From positions 62,001 to 126,000 of the forward strand of contig JAHJWO010000007.1 in the NCBI GenBank assembly GCA_018828145.1: DNA of 64,000 bases. Direction: 5' to 3'. Shown here one piece after another: positions 1 through 6,464 of this stretch. Source of the stretch: Alphaproteobacteria bacterium (lineage in GTDB: Bacteria; Pseudomonadota; Alphaproteobacteria; Rhizobiales; Devosiaceae). Position numbers and translations under genes: made by a program. Below the pieces are notes generated by a model. It was not told where the DNA came from and did no database searches. It saw nothing but the letters and a program-made list of their open reading frames with translations. The stretch's first letter is position 1. Each line of letters starts with the position of its first letter.

Positions 1-1
1 G

Positions 2-289
2 GCTGTTTCCTCCCCGCGCATGGCGCTGATCACCGCGGGATGCGCGGCCTTATCGGCCGGATCGGCCACCGCCATCCAGCTGTGGTTCCGCGTTGTCGCC
101 AAGCGCTCGATGTTCCGCCGTCGCCAGGTCGCCTCCCGCGCCGCCACGCTGAGCGAGGCCTTCGCCTCGATCATGTGGGCCGGCACCGGCGCCCTGCTCG
201 CGGCAGAATCCTGGCTGGCTTTGGGGCCGGCCATTGTGGCGCTTTTCGTGGTGGGACTGGCAAAGTTGATCAGCCCGCGGCGACGTTGA
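2..289 (+). CDS. C-terminal part of a predicted membrane protein (cut by window edge)
   Basis: The reading frame is open to the left edge of the window, so the true start lies outside; the first internal ATG is at 20. The visible 95 residues contain two hydrophobic stretches, one around the IMWAGTGALLAAESWLAL region and one at ALGPAIVALFVVGLAKLI, separated from the N-terminal part by a basic loop with FRRRQ. It ends with a basic tail (SPRRR). This looks like the end of a multi-spanning inner-membrane protein, but I do not recognise the family. It stops 58 nt before the next gene on the same strand. Confidence 0.55.
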   Translation, partial: AVSSPRMALITAGCAALSAGSATAIQLWFRVVAKRSMFRRRQVASRAATLSEAFASIMWAGTGALLAAESWLALGPAIVALFVVGLAKLISPRRR

Positions 290-347
290 CACGACGCGCG
301 CACAGTTGCACGAAGGCGGAACTGCCCCCTCACGACGCGAGATCGAC

Positions 348-815
348 ATGGCCGAACTGACCTTCCGCAATGCCACTCCGGCCGACATTGCCACCATGCT
401 CCGGCTGAGCCATGCCGGCGATGCGCGGGGCAAGGATACGCCGCCGCTCGATCCGACGACGCTTGACGACCCGCGCTATCGTGCTGCCTTCGACGAGATC
501 ACGGCCGATGCCAGCCATCGCCTCGTCGTCGCCGAGAAGGATGGCGAAGTCGTCGGCACGCTACAGATCAGCTTCATTCCCGGCCTGCCCAATTTCGGGA
601 TGAAACGCGGCCTGCTGGAAAACGTCCATATCCGCGCGGACCAGCGCGGCACGGGCCTCGGCAGCCAGATGGTGCTCTGGGCGGTCGAGCAATGCCGGGA
701 GGCCGGCTGCGGGCTGGTGCAACTGACCTCAAACAAGGTCCGGACCGACGCCCATCGCTTCTATGAAAAGCTCGGCTTCGCCAAGAGCCACGAAGGCTTC
801 AAGCTCAGGCTCTAG
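348..815 (+). CDS. GNAT family N-acetyltransferase
   Basis: A 155-residue single-domain acetyltransferase of usual GNAT length. The acetyl-CoA pyrophosphate loop is visible as QRGTGLG (about residues 99-105) after the strand LLENVHIR, and the C-terminal AHRFYEKLGF segment is the typical GNAT beta-bulge region. I chose the ATG at 348 because homologous sequence begins at MAELTFRNATPAD; the upstream in-frame codons from 306 do not look like protein. The acceptor substrate cannot be read from the sequence. The stop codon abuts the stop of the convergent aldo/keto reductase gene. Confidence 0.85.
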   Translation: MAELTFRNATPADIATMLRLSHAGDARGKDTPPLDPTTLDDPRYRAAFDEITADASHRLVVAEKDGEVVGTLQISFIPGLPNFGMKRGLLENVHIRADQRGTGLGSQMVLWAVEQCREAGCGLVQLTSNKVRTDAHRFYEKLGFAKSHEGFKLRL

Positions 816-1652
816 CTACCAAAGGCTGTTATTGGTCGCCGGATCGCCGACCATCTTGCCGTCGGATTTGTCGAGCGTGGCGATGGCCGCCATGTCGTCT
901 TCGTCCAGGGCAAAGCCGAACACGTCGATATTGGCCTTGATGCGCTCCGGGCGCACCGACTTGGGGATGGCGATCAGCCCCTGCTGCACATGCCAGCGGA
1001 TGATGACCTGGGCCGGCGAGGTGCCATGCCGGGCAGCGATCCGGCCGATGATGTCATTGCCCAGCACCTGGCCGCGCCCCAGCGGGCTGTAGCACTCGAT
1101 GGCGATATTGTGCTGGCTGTGGAAGGCGCGCACGTCGCGTTGCTGGAATTCGGGATGAAGCTCGATCTGGTTGACCGCGGGCACCACGCCGCTATCGCCG
1201 ATTATCCGCTCGAGGTGATCCTGCAGGAAATTGGAGACGCCGATGGACCGGATGCGCCCGTCGCGCTGCAACTGGACGAAGGCCTTCCAGGTGTCGGAAT
1301 ACCGGTCGTGCTTGGGAACCGGCCAGTGGATCAGGAAGAGATCGAGATAATCGAGACCCAGCCGATCCAGGGAGCCCATGAAGGATTTGAGGGTCGCGTC
1401 GTAACCCTGGTCCTTCGTGCGCAATTTGGAGGTGATGAACAGCTCTTCGCGCGGCAAGCCGGAATCGACGATGCCCTGCCCGACGCCCTCCTCATTGCCA
1501 TACCCCTGCGCGGTATCGATCGAGCGGTAGCCGGCCTCGATGGCGGTGACGACAGTCTTTGCCACGCTGCTATTGGGAATTTCCCAAACGCCGAAGCCAA
1601 GCTGGGGAATGGTCTTGCCATCATTGAGAGTGATGTTCGGTACTTGGGCCAT
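816..1652 (-). CDS. Aldo/keto reductase (2,5-diketo-gluconate reductase type)
   Basis: A 278-residue NADPH-dependent oxidoreductase with the full aldo/keto reductase catalytic tetrad: D46 (GYRSIDTAQ), Y51, K76 (ITSKL) and H109 (LIHWP). The C-terminal IPKSVRPERIKANIDVF segment matches the cofactor 2'-phosphate-binding region of the family. Start chosen at MAQVPNITLNDG, the standard N-terminus; the frame extends 115 codons upstream with non-protein-like sequence. It resembles the DkgA/DkgB group, but the real aldehyde or ketone substrate is unknown. It is convergent with the GNAT gene and lies downstream of a small membrane protein gene on the same strand. Confidence 0.9.
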   Translation of the reverse strand: MAQVPNITLNDGKTIPQLGFGVWEIPNSSVAKTVVTAIEAGYRSIDTAQGYGNEEGVGQGIVDSGLPREELFITSKLRTKDQGYDATLKSFMGSLDRLGLDYLDLFLIHWPVPKHDRYSDTWKAFVQLQRDGRIRSIGVSNFLQDHLERIIGDSGVVPAVNQIELHPEFQQRDVRAFHSQHNIAIECYSPLGRGQVLGNDIIGRIAARHGTSPAQVIIRWHVQQGLIAIPKSVRPERIKANIDVFGFALDEDDMAAIATLDKSDGKMVGDPATNNSLW

Positions 1653-1684
1653 TTCGGTCTCCCGGCAGGTGGCGATCGGCAGCG

Positions 1685-1858
1685 CTAGATCAGGATGGCA
1701 ATGCCCATGAAGGCCAGGATCAGCAGCAGCACGATGCCGATGAGCATGATGGCAAAGATGATCTTGGCCAGCGTGGCAGCGCCCGCGGCAACGCCGCTGA
1801 AGCCGAGGCCCCCGGCGACAAGAGCCACGAGGACGAGTATGATGAGCAATTGAAGCAT
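1685..1858 (-). CDS. DUF1328 (UPF0391) small membrane protein
   Basis: A 57-residue, almost entirely hydrophobic protein beginning MLQLLIILVLVALVAGGLGF and ending MGIAILI, with two predicted transmembrane helices around a central GVAAGAATLAKIIF turn. This pattern is that of the DUF1328/UPF0391 family, common in alphaproteobacteria and often stress-induced; its function is unknown. Start at the ATG whose complement is at 1856-1858. It sits on the minus strand, diverging from clpS with an 81-bp gap and 32 bp upstream of the aldo/keto reductase, so the two could be co-transcribed. Confidence 0.8.
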   Translation of the reverse strand: MLQLLIILVLVALVAGGLGFSGVAAGAATLAKIIFAIMLIGIVLLLILAFMGIAILI

Positions 1859-1939
1859 GACCGGACCCCAGTTGGAAGGTTTTGCTTGCTAACGCATGGC
1901 GGAGAGGCCCGTTCCGCCACACAGTGATTGGGGGCAAGG

Positions 1940-2245
1940 ATGGCCGATACCAATACCAAGCGCCGCACCGCGACCGTGCTGAAGCCGGCGCGCCCACCGC
2001 TGCACAAGGTCATCCTGCTCAACGACGATTTCACGCCGCGCGAATTTGTCGTGCGCTTGCTCAAGGCCGAGTTCCGGGTGCCCGAGGCGCAGGCCAATGC
2101 CATCATGCTGACGGCTCATACCAAGGGCGCCTGCGTGGTGGCCGTCTTCACCAAGGAAGTGGCCGAGGAAAAGGCGACGCGGGCAACCGAATTCGCCCGC
2201 GACCACGGCTATCCGCTGCTCTTCAGCACCGAGCCGGAAGAGTAG
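1940..2245 (+). CDS. clpS: ATP-dependent Clp protease adaptor ClpS
   Basis: A 101-residue adaptor that delivers N-degron substrates to ClpAP. The conserved core is present: LNDDFTPREFVVRLL (N28, D29, D30 line the N-degron pocket), H60 in MLTAHTKG, and the ACVVAVFTKEVAE segment for ClpA docking. The basic, disordered N-terminus (TNTKRRTATVLKPARPP) is typical. The ATG at 1940 is preceded by a GGGGGCAAGG Shine-Dalgarno; a TTG at 1928 would add four residues and is less likely. clpA is not adjacent; a DUF2277 gene converges from the right. Confidence 0.92.
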   Translation: MADTNTKRRTATVLKPARPPLHKVILLNDDFTPREFVVRLLKAEFRVPEAQANAIMLTAHTKGACVVAVFTKEVAEEKATRATEFARDHGYPLLFSTEPEE

Positions 2246-2246
2246 C

Positions 2247-2516
2247 TCAGGTGCCAAAGCGCAGCCGGGAGCGCTCCTTTGCCTTGGCGGCCTCGACGTC
2301 GCGATCCCTCGGCGGCGCATTGGTCTCCATGGACTTGAGCAGCTTGCGGACGACCTTTTCGATATCCTCCACCGCCTCGTGGAACGCGGCCTCATTGGCC
2401 TTGGACGGCGCGTTGTAGCCGGAAATCTTGCGTACGAACTGCAGCGCCGCGTCATGCATCTCGTTGCGCGTGGCCGGCGGCTCGAAGTTGAACAAGGGCT
2501 TGATGTTGCGGCACAT
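2247..2516 (-). CDS. DUF2277 domain-containing protein
   Basis: An 89-residue protein starting MCRNIKPLFNFEPPAT, followed by ALQFVRKISGYNAPSKANEAAF, which is the DUF2277 signature. The N-terminal CRN motif and the small size are typical for the family; there is no known activity. The C-terminal third is charged (RDRDVEAAKAKERSRL). It converges on clpS with a one-base gap between stops. Function remains unassigned. Confidence 0.85.
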   Translation of the reverse strand: MCRNIKPLFNFEPPATRNEMHDAALQFVRKISGYNAPSKANEAAFHEAVEDIEKVVRKLLKSMETNAPPRDRDVEAAKAKERSRLRFGT

Positions 2517-2576
2517 GGCATCACTCCTTTTGGGGGTAACGCTACACCAGCCTGCCGGTTTTCCGCCACTCCCCGA

Positions 2577-3191
2577 TCATTCGATCCCTGCGAACGGCTC
2601 GCGCCAGGCGTCGATCGCATTGAGCCGGTCATGCCAGCGGGCGATATGGCGATAGTCGCCCACCGGCAGGCCTGCCCGCCCGGCAAAGGGCAGCGCCGTG
2701 GCAACGCGGAAATCGGCGTAGCTCAACCCGCCCCCGACCAGCCAGTCACGGCCGGCCAGGACATCGTCGAGGATGGTGGCAAAGCGGCGGAAGTCGGCCA
2801 TCGCCGGCTCCAGCACCGCCGGATCGGGCGCGCGTCCCATATAGAGCGGCACGGTGACGGTCTCAAAGACGATGGTCCCGCCGGCCCGGGTGAAATGGTG
2901 GGCAGACCAGCTCACCCAGCGCATCATCTCTTCGGGATGTGCATCGTGCCAGAAATCGGTACCGGAAAGGCGCGACAGGCGCAGGGCGATGGCGTCCGTC
3001 TCCCAGAGCGGCTGCCCATCCTCGACCAGCAGCGGCGCCAGCGAATTGGGATTGAGTGGCAGGAAAGCCTCGCGGTCGTCACCCATCGGCGAATAGCGGG
3101 CGAACTCGACCGGCAGGTCGAGGTGACGCGCCACCGCCACGGCCACGCGCGGATTGAGGTTATGCGTATAGTAGAGCTGCAGCGCACTCAT
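2577..3191 (-). CDS. Glutathione S-transferase family protein
   Basis: A 204-residue GST with an N-terminal thioredoxin-like half (LQLYYTHNLNPRVAVAVARHLDLPVEF, then LAPLLVEDGQPLWETDAIALRL, the glutathione gamma-glutamyl-binding ES/ETDA region) and an all-helical C-terminal half ending in the YADFRVATALP motif. The catalytic residue is not certain: YTHNLNP occupies the usual Ser/Cys/Tyr site. It overlaps the upstream YciI gene by 4 nt, so the two are translationally coupled. Confidence 0.85.
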   Translation of the reverse strand: MSALQLYYTHNLNPRVAVAVARHLDLPVEFARYSPMGDDREAFLPLNPNSLAPLLVEDGQPLWETDAIALRLSRLSGTDFWHDAHPEEMMRWVSWSAHHFTRAGGTIVFETVTVPLYMGRAPDPAVLEPAMADFRRFATILDDVLAGRDWLVGGGLSYADFRVATALPFAGRAGLPVGDYRHIARWHDRLNAIDAWREPFAGIE

Positions 3192-3586
3192 CTGGCGCCT
3201 CGGGCGAAGAAGAACGACCGGTCCATGCCAGTGCGGCTGTGCCGCTCATCCAGCAGGGGCCGGATTTCGAGATCCGCCATGCCCTCAAGCGGCCCCTCGC
3301 TGGCAATGGCGACGGCCTCCTCGATATCGGCCGCCTCGATCACCATGAAGCCGGCGATCCACTCCTTGGTCTCGACATAGGGACCGTCGGTCCGCGAGGC
3401 CACGCCGTTGCGATAGCGCAGGCTGACAGCGGTTTCCGGCCCCTGCAGCGGGCTGGCGAGAACCAGCTTGCCGGCCTGGAAGAGGGCATGGTCCTGCTCG
3501 ATGCAGCCGTCCTTGATGGCAGTTTCCTCATCGGGGCCAGGCGTGCCCTCGCCGCCGCCGGCATAGACGATACATAGATATTTCAT
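3188..3586 (-). CDS. YciI family (DGPF-domain) protein
   Basis: A 132-residue protein of the YCII-related/DGPF family: MKYLCIVYAGG start, then TDGPYVETKEWIAGFMVIEAADIEEAVAIA and EIRPLL near the C-terminus. The DGPY-x-E-T-K-E motif defines the group. A biochemical role is not established for these ferredoxin-fold proteins; they are often near ECF sigma factors, but none is adjacent here. It is the first gene of a two-gene unit with the GST. A GAGGTCAC stretch before the ATG acts as Shine-Dalgarno. This is one of four family members in the window. Confidence 0.85.
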   Translation of the reverse strand: MKYLCIVYAGGGEGTPGPDEETAIKDGCIEQDHALFQAGKLVLASPLQGPETAVSLRYRNGVASRTDGPYVETKEWIAGFMVIEAADIEEAVAIASEGPLEGMADLEIRPLLDERHSRTGMDRSFFFARGAR

Positions 3587-3744
3587 AGAGTGACCTCCAG
3601 GTTATGCGGCTAGTCGGTGGCGCGACCGTCAGATCGACATGATGCGCGAAAATTTGCGCGTCGGCCCGCACAAATGCGCCGGACGGCTTGCCCGCGCCGC
3701 CGCGACGGTCGACACTGGCGCACCCAACTTGTGATGGTGCTGGA

Positions 3745-4674
3745 ATGGCTTACGGCGTGCATGCCTATGTGGATGATCCGCGCAATGCGGATATCCTGAT
3801 CGCGGTCAACGACACGCTGGCGCCGCGCGCCCAGGCCGTGGTTTCGGTATTCGACTCCGGCTTCGTGCTGGGCGACGGCGTATGGGAAGGGCTGCGGCTG
3901 CACCGGGGCGGGATCCCCTTCCTCTGGGCACATCTGGAGCGGCTCTATGAAGGCGCCAAGGCGCTGGATTTCTCCATCGGCCTCACCCCCGACGCCCTGG
4001 TCAAGCGCATCTTCGATTGCCTCGCCGCCAATGGCATGACCGACGGCGTCCATATCCGGCTGATGGTGACCCGTGGCATCAAGGCGACGCCCTATCAGGA
4101 CCCGCGCGTTACCATAGGCGACGCCACGATCGTGATCATTCCCGAGTACAAGGCCCCCTCGCCCAAGCCGGACGGCGTCAGCCTCTTCACCTCGACCATC
4201 CGCCGCACCGCGCCGGACATGCAGGACCAGAAGCTCAATTCCCATTCCAAGCTCAACTGCATCCAGGCCTGCATCCAGGCGGCCAAGGCCGGCGCCGACG
4301 AGGCGCTGATGCTCGATCCACAGGGCTTCGTCGCCACCTGCAACTCCACCCACTTCTTCATCGTGCGGCGTGGCGAGCTCTGGACCTCGACCGGCGACTA
4401 CTGCCTGGGCGGCATTACCCGCGGCAATATCATCCGGGTCGCCGAGGCGGCGGGAATCACCGTGCGGCAGAAGAACTTCTCGCTGACCGACGTCTATGGC
4501 GCCGACGAGGCCTTCGTCACCGGCACCTTTGCCGGGCTGACCGCCGTGCGCGAAGTGGATGGCCGCCGCATGGGCCACCCTCTGACCGGGCCGGGGCCGA
4601 TTCCCGGCGAGCTGACGCTGCGCCTGCAGGACCTCTACCGCGACCTGATCGAGCGGGAGATCTACCGGCCATGA
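3745..4674 (+). CDS. Class IV (branched-chain-type) aminotransferase
   Basis: A 309-residue fold-type IV PLP enzyme. The segment SHSKLNCIQACIQAAKAGADEALMLD places the Schiff-base lysine at about K169, and GGITRGNIIRVAEAAGI is the PLP-phosphate-binding region. The usual E-x-x-x-N motif after that segment reads VATCNSTHFF, so the glutamate of IlvE-type enzymes is missing; substrate assignment as branched-chain amino acids is therefore uncertain. Start at the ATG at 3745, preceded by GGTGCTGGA. The stop overlaps the next gene by 4 nt, implying a shared job with the sulfotransferase-like protein. Confidence 0.85.
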   Translation: MAYGVHAYVDDPRNADILIAVNDTLAPRAQAVVSVFDSGFVLGDGVWEGLRLHRGGIPFLWAHLERLYEGAKALDFSIGLTPDALVKRIFDCLAANGMTDGVHIRLMVTRGIKATPYQDPRVTIGDATIVIIPEYKAPSPKPDGVSLFTSTIRRTAPDMQDQKLNSHSKLNCIQACIQAAKAGADEALMLDPQGFVATCNSTHFFIVRRGELWTSTGDYCLGGITRGNIIRVAEAAGITVRQKNFSLTDVYGADEAFVTGTFAGLTAVREVDGRRMGHPLTGPGPIPGELTLRLQDLYRDLIEREIYRP

Positions 4675-5402
4675 GTGACCCCATCCGTCGCATCGCCATG
4701 TGGTCCGGCCCGCGTAATCTCTCCACCGCGATGATGCGCGCCTTCTCCTCGCGGCCCGATTGCGCCGTCAGCGACGAGCCCTTTTACGCCGCCTACCTGG
4801 CCGCCACAGGCATCATCCATCCGATGAACGAGGCGGTGTTGGCGAGCCAGCCGCAGGACCCGCAGCGCGTCGCCGCCGACATGCTCGGCCCGGTGCCGGG
4901 CGGCAAGCCGGTCTGGTACCAGAAGCACATGGCCCATCACATGATCGAGGGCTTTCCGCGCGACTGGATGGATGGCGTCACCAATGTCTTCCTGCTGCGC
5001 CGCCCCGAACGCGTGCTCGCCTCCTATGCGCAGAAGCGCGAGGACGTGACGCTGCGCGACATCGGCTTTGCCGAGCAGGCCGATCTGTTCGACCGCGTGG
5101 CCGACCGGCTGGGCCACGCCCCGCCGGTGATCGAGGCCGAGGATGTGCGTCGCGACCCGCGCGGGGCGCTGACCGCGCTCTGCGCCGCCATCGACCTGAA
5201 CTTCACCGATGCCATGCTGAGCTGGCCCAAGGGGCAGCACCCCGACGACGGGGTCTGGGCCCCGCACTGGTATGGCGCCATCTTCAACACGACGGGATTT
5301 GCCCCGCCGGAGCAGACAGCGCCGGCCCTGCCGGGACATCTGCAGGCCATCGCCGAGGAAGCGCGGCCGTTTTATGAGCGGATGGCCGCGCATAAGGGAT
5401 GA
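4671..5402 (+). CDS. Sulfotransferase-like P-loop protein
   Basis: A 243-residue protein with the nucleotide-binding loop of the sulfotransferase fold: WSGPRNLSTAMMRAF (residues 11-25) as the 5'-phosphosulfate-binding region and VFLLRRPERVLASYAQKR (about 106-123) as the 3'-phosphate-binding region. It belongs to a family often seen coupled to class IV aminotransferases, here through an ATGA overlap. Whether it transfers sulfate from PAPS or only binds nucleotide cannot be told; no experimental function is known to me. No signal peptide, so cytosolic. Confidence 0.7.
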   Translation: MSDPIRRIAMWSGPRNLSTAMMRAFSSRPDCAVSDEPFYAAYLAATGIIHPMNEAVLASQPQDPQRVAADMLGPVPGGKPVWYQKHMAHHMIEGFPRDWMDGVTNVFLLRRPERVLASYAQKREDVTLRDIGFAEQADLFDRVADRLGHAPPVIEAEDVRRDPRGALTALCAAIDLNFTDAMLSWPKGQHPDDGVWAPHWYGAIFNTTGFAPPEQTAPALPGHLQAIAEEARPFYERMAAHKG

Positions 5403-5489
5403 TTGGCCTGAAGGGCAGGCGAACGACGAACAAAGTTATCCCCGTAGGTCTGGACTGAGCGATCATCGCCGCAGATTTACCGGTGAGCC

Positions 5490-5843
5490 ATGTCCAGAAT
5501 CCCCACGTTAAAAGACCTCCTGAATGCTCGCAGCTCTTTGCTGGACCTGAAGATGCAGGTTGTCAGTCTTCAAATCCAAAGCATTCTTCGAAAATACAGA
5601 CCTGACCAGCCCAGAGTGCCCGCGGGCAATCCCGACGGGGGGCAATGGACGGACGGTGGGACCAACGGTGCCTATCGTGTCGCAGGAAAATGGGACCTAC
5701 GTCGTGAACCCCTCTGCAACGAACAACTTCGATTGGATGAAGAATTGTGCAGAATGTCCGGGAGCAGGCTTTGCTGGTCTCTTACCCAATCGCGATGGGC
5801 GGCCTGTATGAAGAACGATTTCATCCCCGATCTTCGATTCTAG
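5490..5843 (+). CDS. PAGNPDGGQWT-motif four-cysteine protein, unknown function
   Basis: A 117-residue protein I cannot assign to a described function. Residues 1-35 form a leucine-rich helix (LLNARSSLLDLKMQVVSLQIQ). Then comes RPDQPRVPAGNPDGGQWTDGG (37-57), a motif I associate with short proteins and toxin-like proteins of Hyphomicrobiales. The C-terminal 45 residues carry four cysteines (C76, C87, C95, C106) and end FIPDLRF. No classical signal peptide. It ends 13 nt before a DUF6968 gene. The alternative frame starting at 5560 is less convincing because the four-Cys/IPxL ending matches others of this type. Its base composition is visibly less GC-rich than its neighbours. Confidence 0.6.
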   Translation: MSRIPTLKDLLNARSSLLDLKMQVVSLQIQSILRKYRPDQPRVPAGNPDGGQWTDGGTNGAYRVAGKWDLRREPLCNEQLRLDEELCRMSGSRLCWSLTQSRWAACMKNDFIPDLRF

Positions 5844-5856
5844 GAGCACGCCTTTG

Positions 5857-6195
5857 ATGATCGCATCACGCATTCTGACCGCTCGGGTCGGAAACGCCGA
5901 TGTCGCCGTGCCCATCAGCATCGCGACGCCGTTTCCAGGCGACGGCTTCTGGGAATGCCAATTCGAGATTGGTTGGCCCGAAGGAAAGAAACAGTCCAGA
6001 TCGCGCGGGTTCGACAGCATTCAGGCAGTCTACAACGCGCTGCAAGCGATTGCCGTCTACCTATATGCAAGTCCCTATCATGCGGCTGGCACACTGCGCT
6101 GGGACAAACCAGGAAGCGGATACGGCTTCCCGATGCCAAAGGTCGGATACGATGATCTGGTTGGTGAGGACAGGATCGCGCAGGTACCCGACTGA
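5857..6195 (+). CDS. DUF6968 family protein
   Basis: A 112-residue protein starting MIASRILTARVGN and carrying CQFEIGWPEGKKQ, DSIQAVYNALQAIAVYLYASPYH and PGSGYGFPMP, features I recognise as DUF6968 (small alpha/beta protein, unknown function). The ATG at 5857 follows TAGGAGCACG; a TTG three bases upstream would add one residue. The Shine-Dalgarno overlaps the stop codon of the preceding PAGNPDGGQWT-motif gene, so the two are probably translated from one transcript. The size, partner and AT-richer composition would suit an immunity-like or chaperone partner, but that is inference only. Confidence 0.65.
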   Translation: MIASRILTARVGNADVAVPISIATPFPGDGFWECQFEIGWPEGKKQSRSRGFDSIQAVYNALQAIAVYLYASPYHAAGTLRWDKPGSGYGFPMPKVGYDDLVGEDRIAQVPD

Positions 6196-6398
6196 CCAAC
6201 CGGTGCACATGCCAGATATGCCCGCTGAGATACGGCTATATGGGCTTGGCTTCCCATTCCCTTTCCGCTAGACAGCCCACCTAACCACCATGTCTGGACC
6301 TTCCACCGCGCCGCAGCGCTCAGTTGCTGTGCGGTTCGCTGCGAGACAGGTGCTGTCCGGGCGATTCTTTCCCTCGCCTGCGACTCGGAGCACTCCCA

Positions 6399-6421
6399 GG
6401 AAAAGTGGCAACCACTTTTCC
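6399..6421. repeat. Extragenic palindrome upstream of carB
   Basis: A perfect 10-bp stem (GGAAAAGTGG at 6399-6408, CCACTTTTCC at 6412-6421) with a CAA loop, followed by GGTTCGGGAG. No T-run follows, so a terminator is unlikely. It resembles the short palindromic extragenic repeats scattered in rhizobial-type genomes. It lies in the 269-bp gap between the DUF6968 gene and carB, where I see nothing else. Confidence 0.5.
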
Positions 6422-6464
6422 GGTTCGGGAGCGTGACAGTGATAGACACAGTTGAGCGAGCACC

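Noticed and set aside
5560-5811. Alternative frame inside the PAGNPDGGQWT-motif gene, suggesting a frameshift
   Set aside because: The first frame gives the motif and a four-cysteine tail ending IPDL, which looks genuine throughout; the alternative has only a TTG start and no motif.
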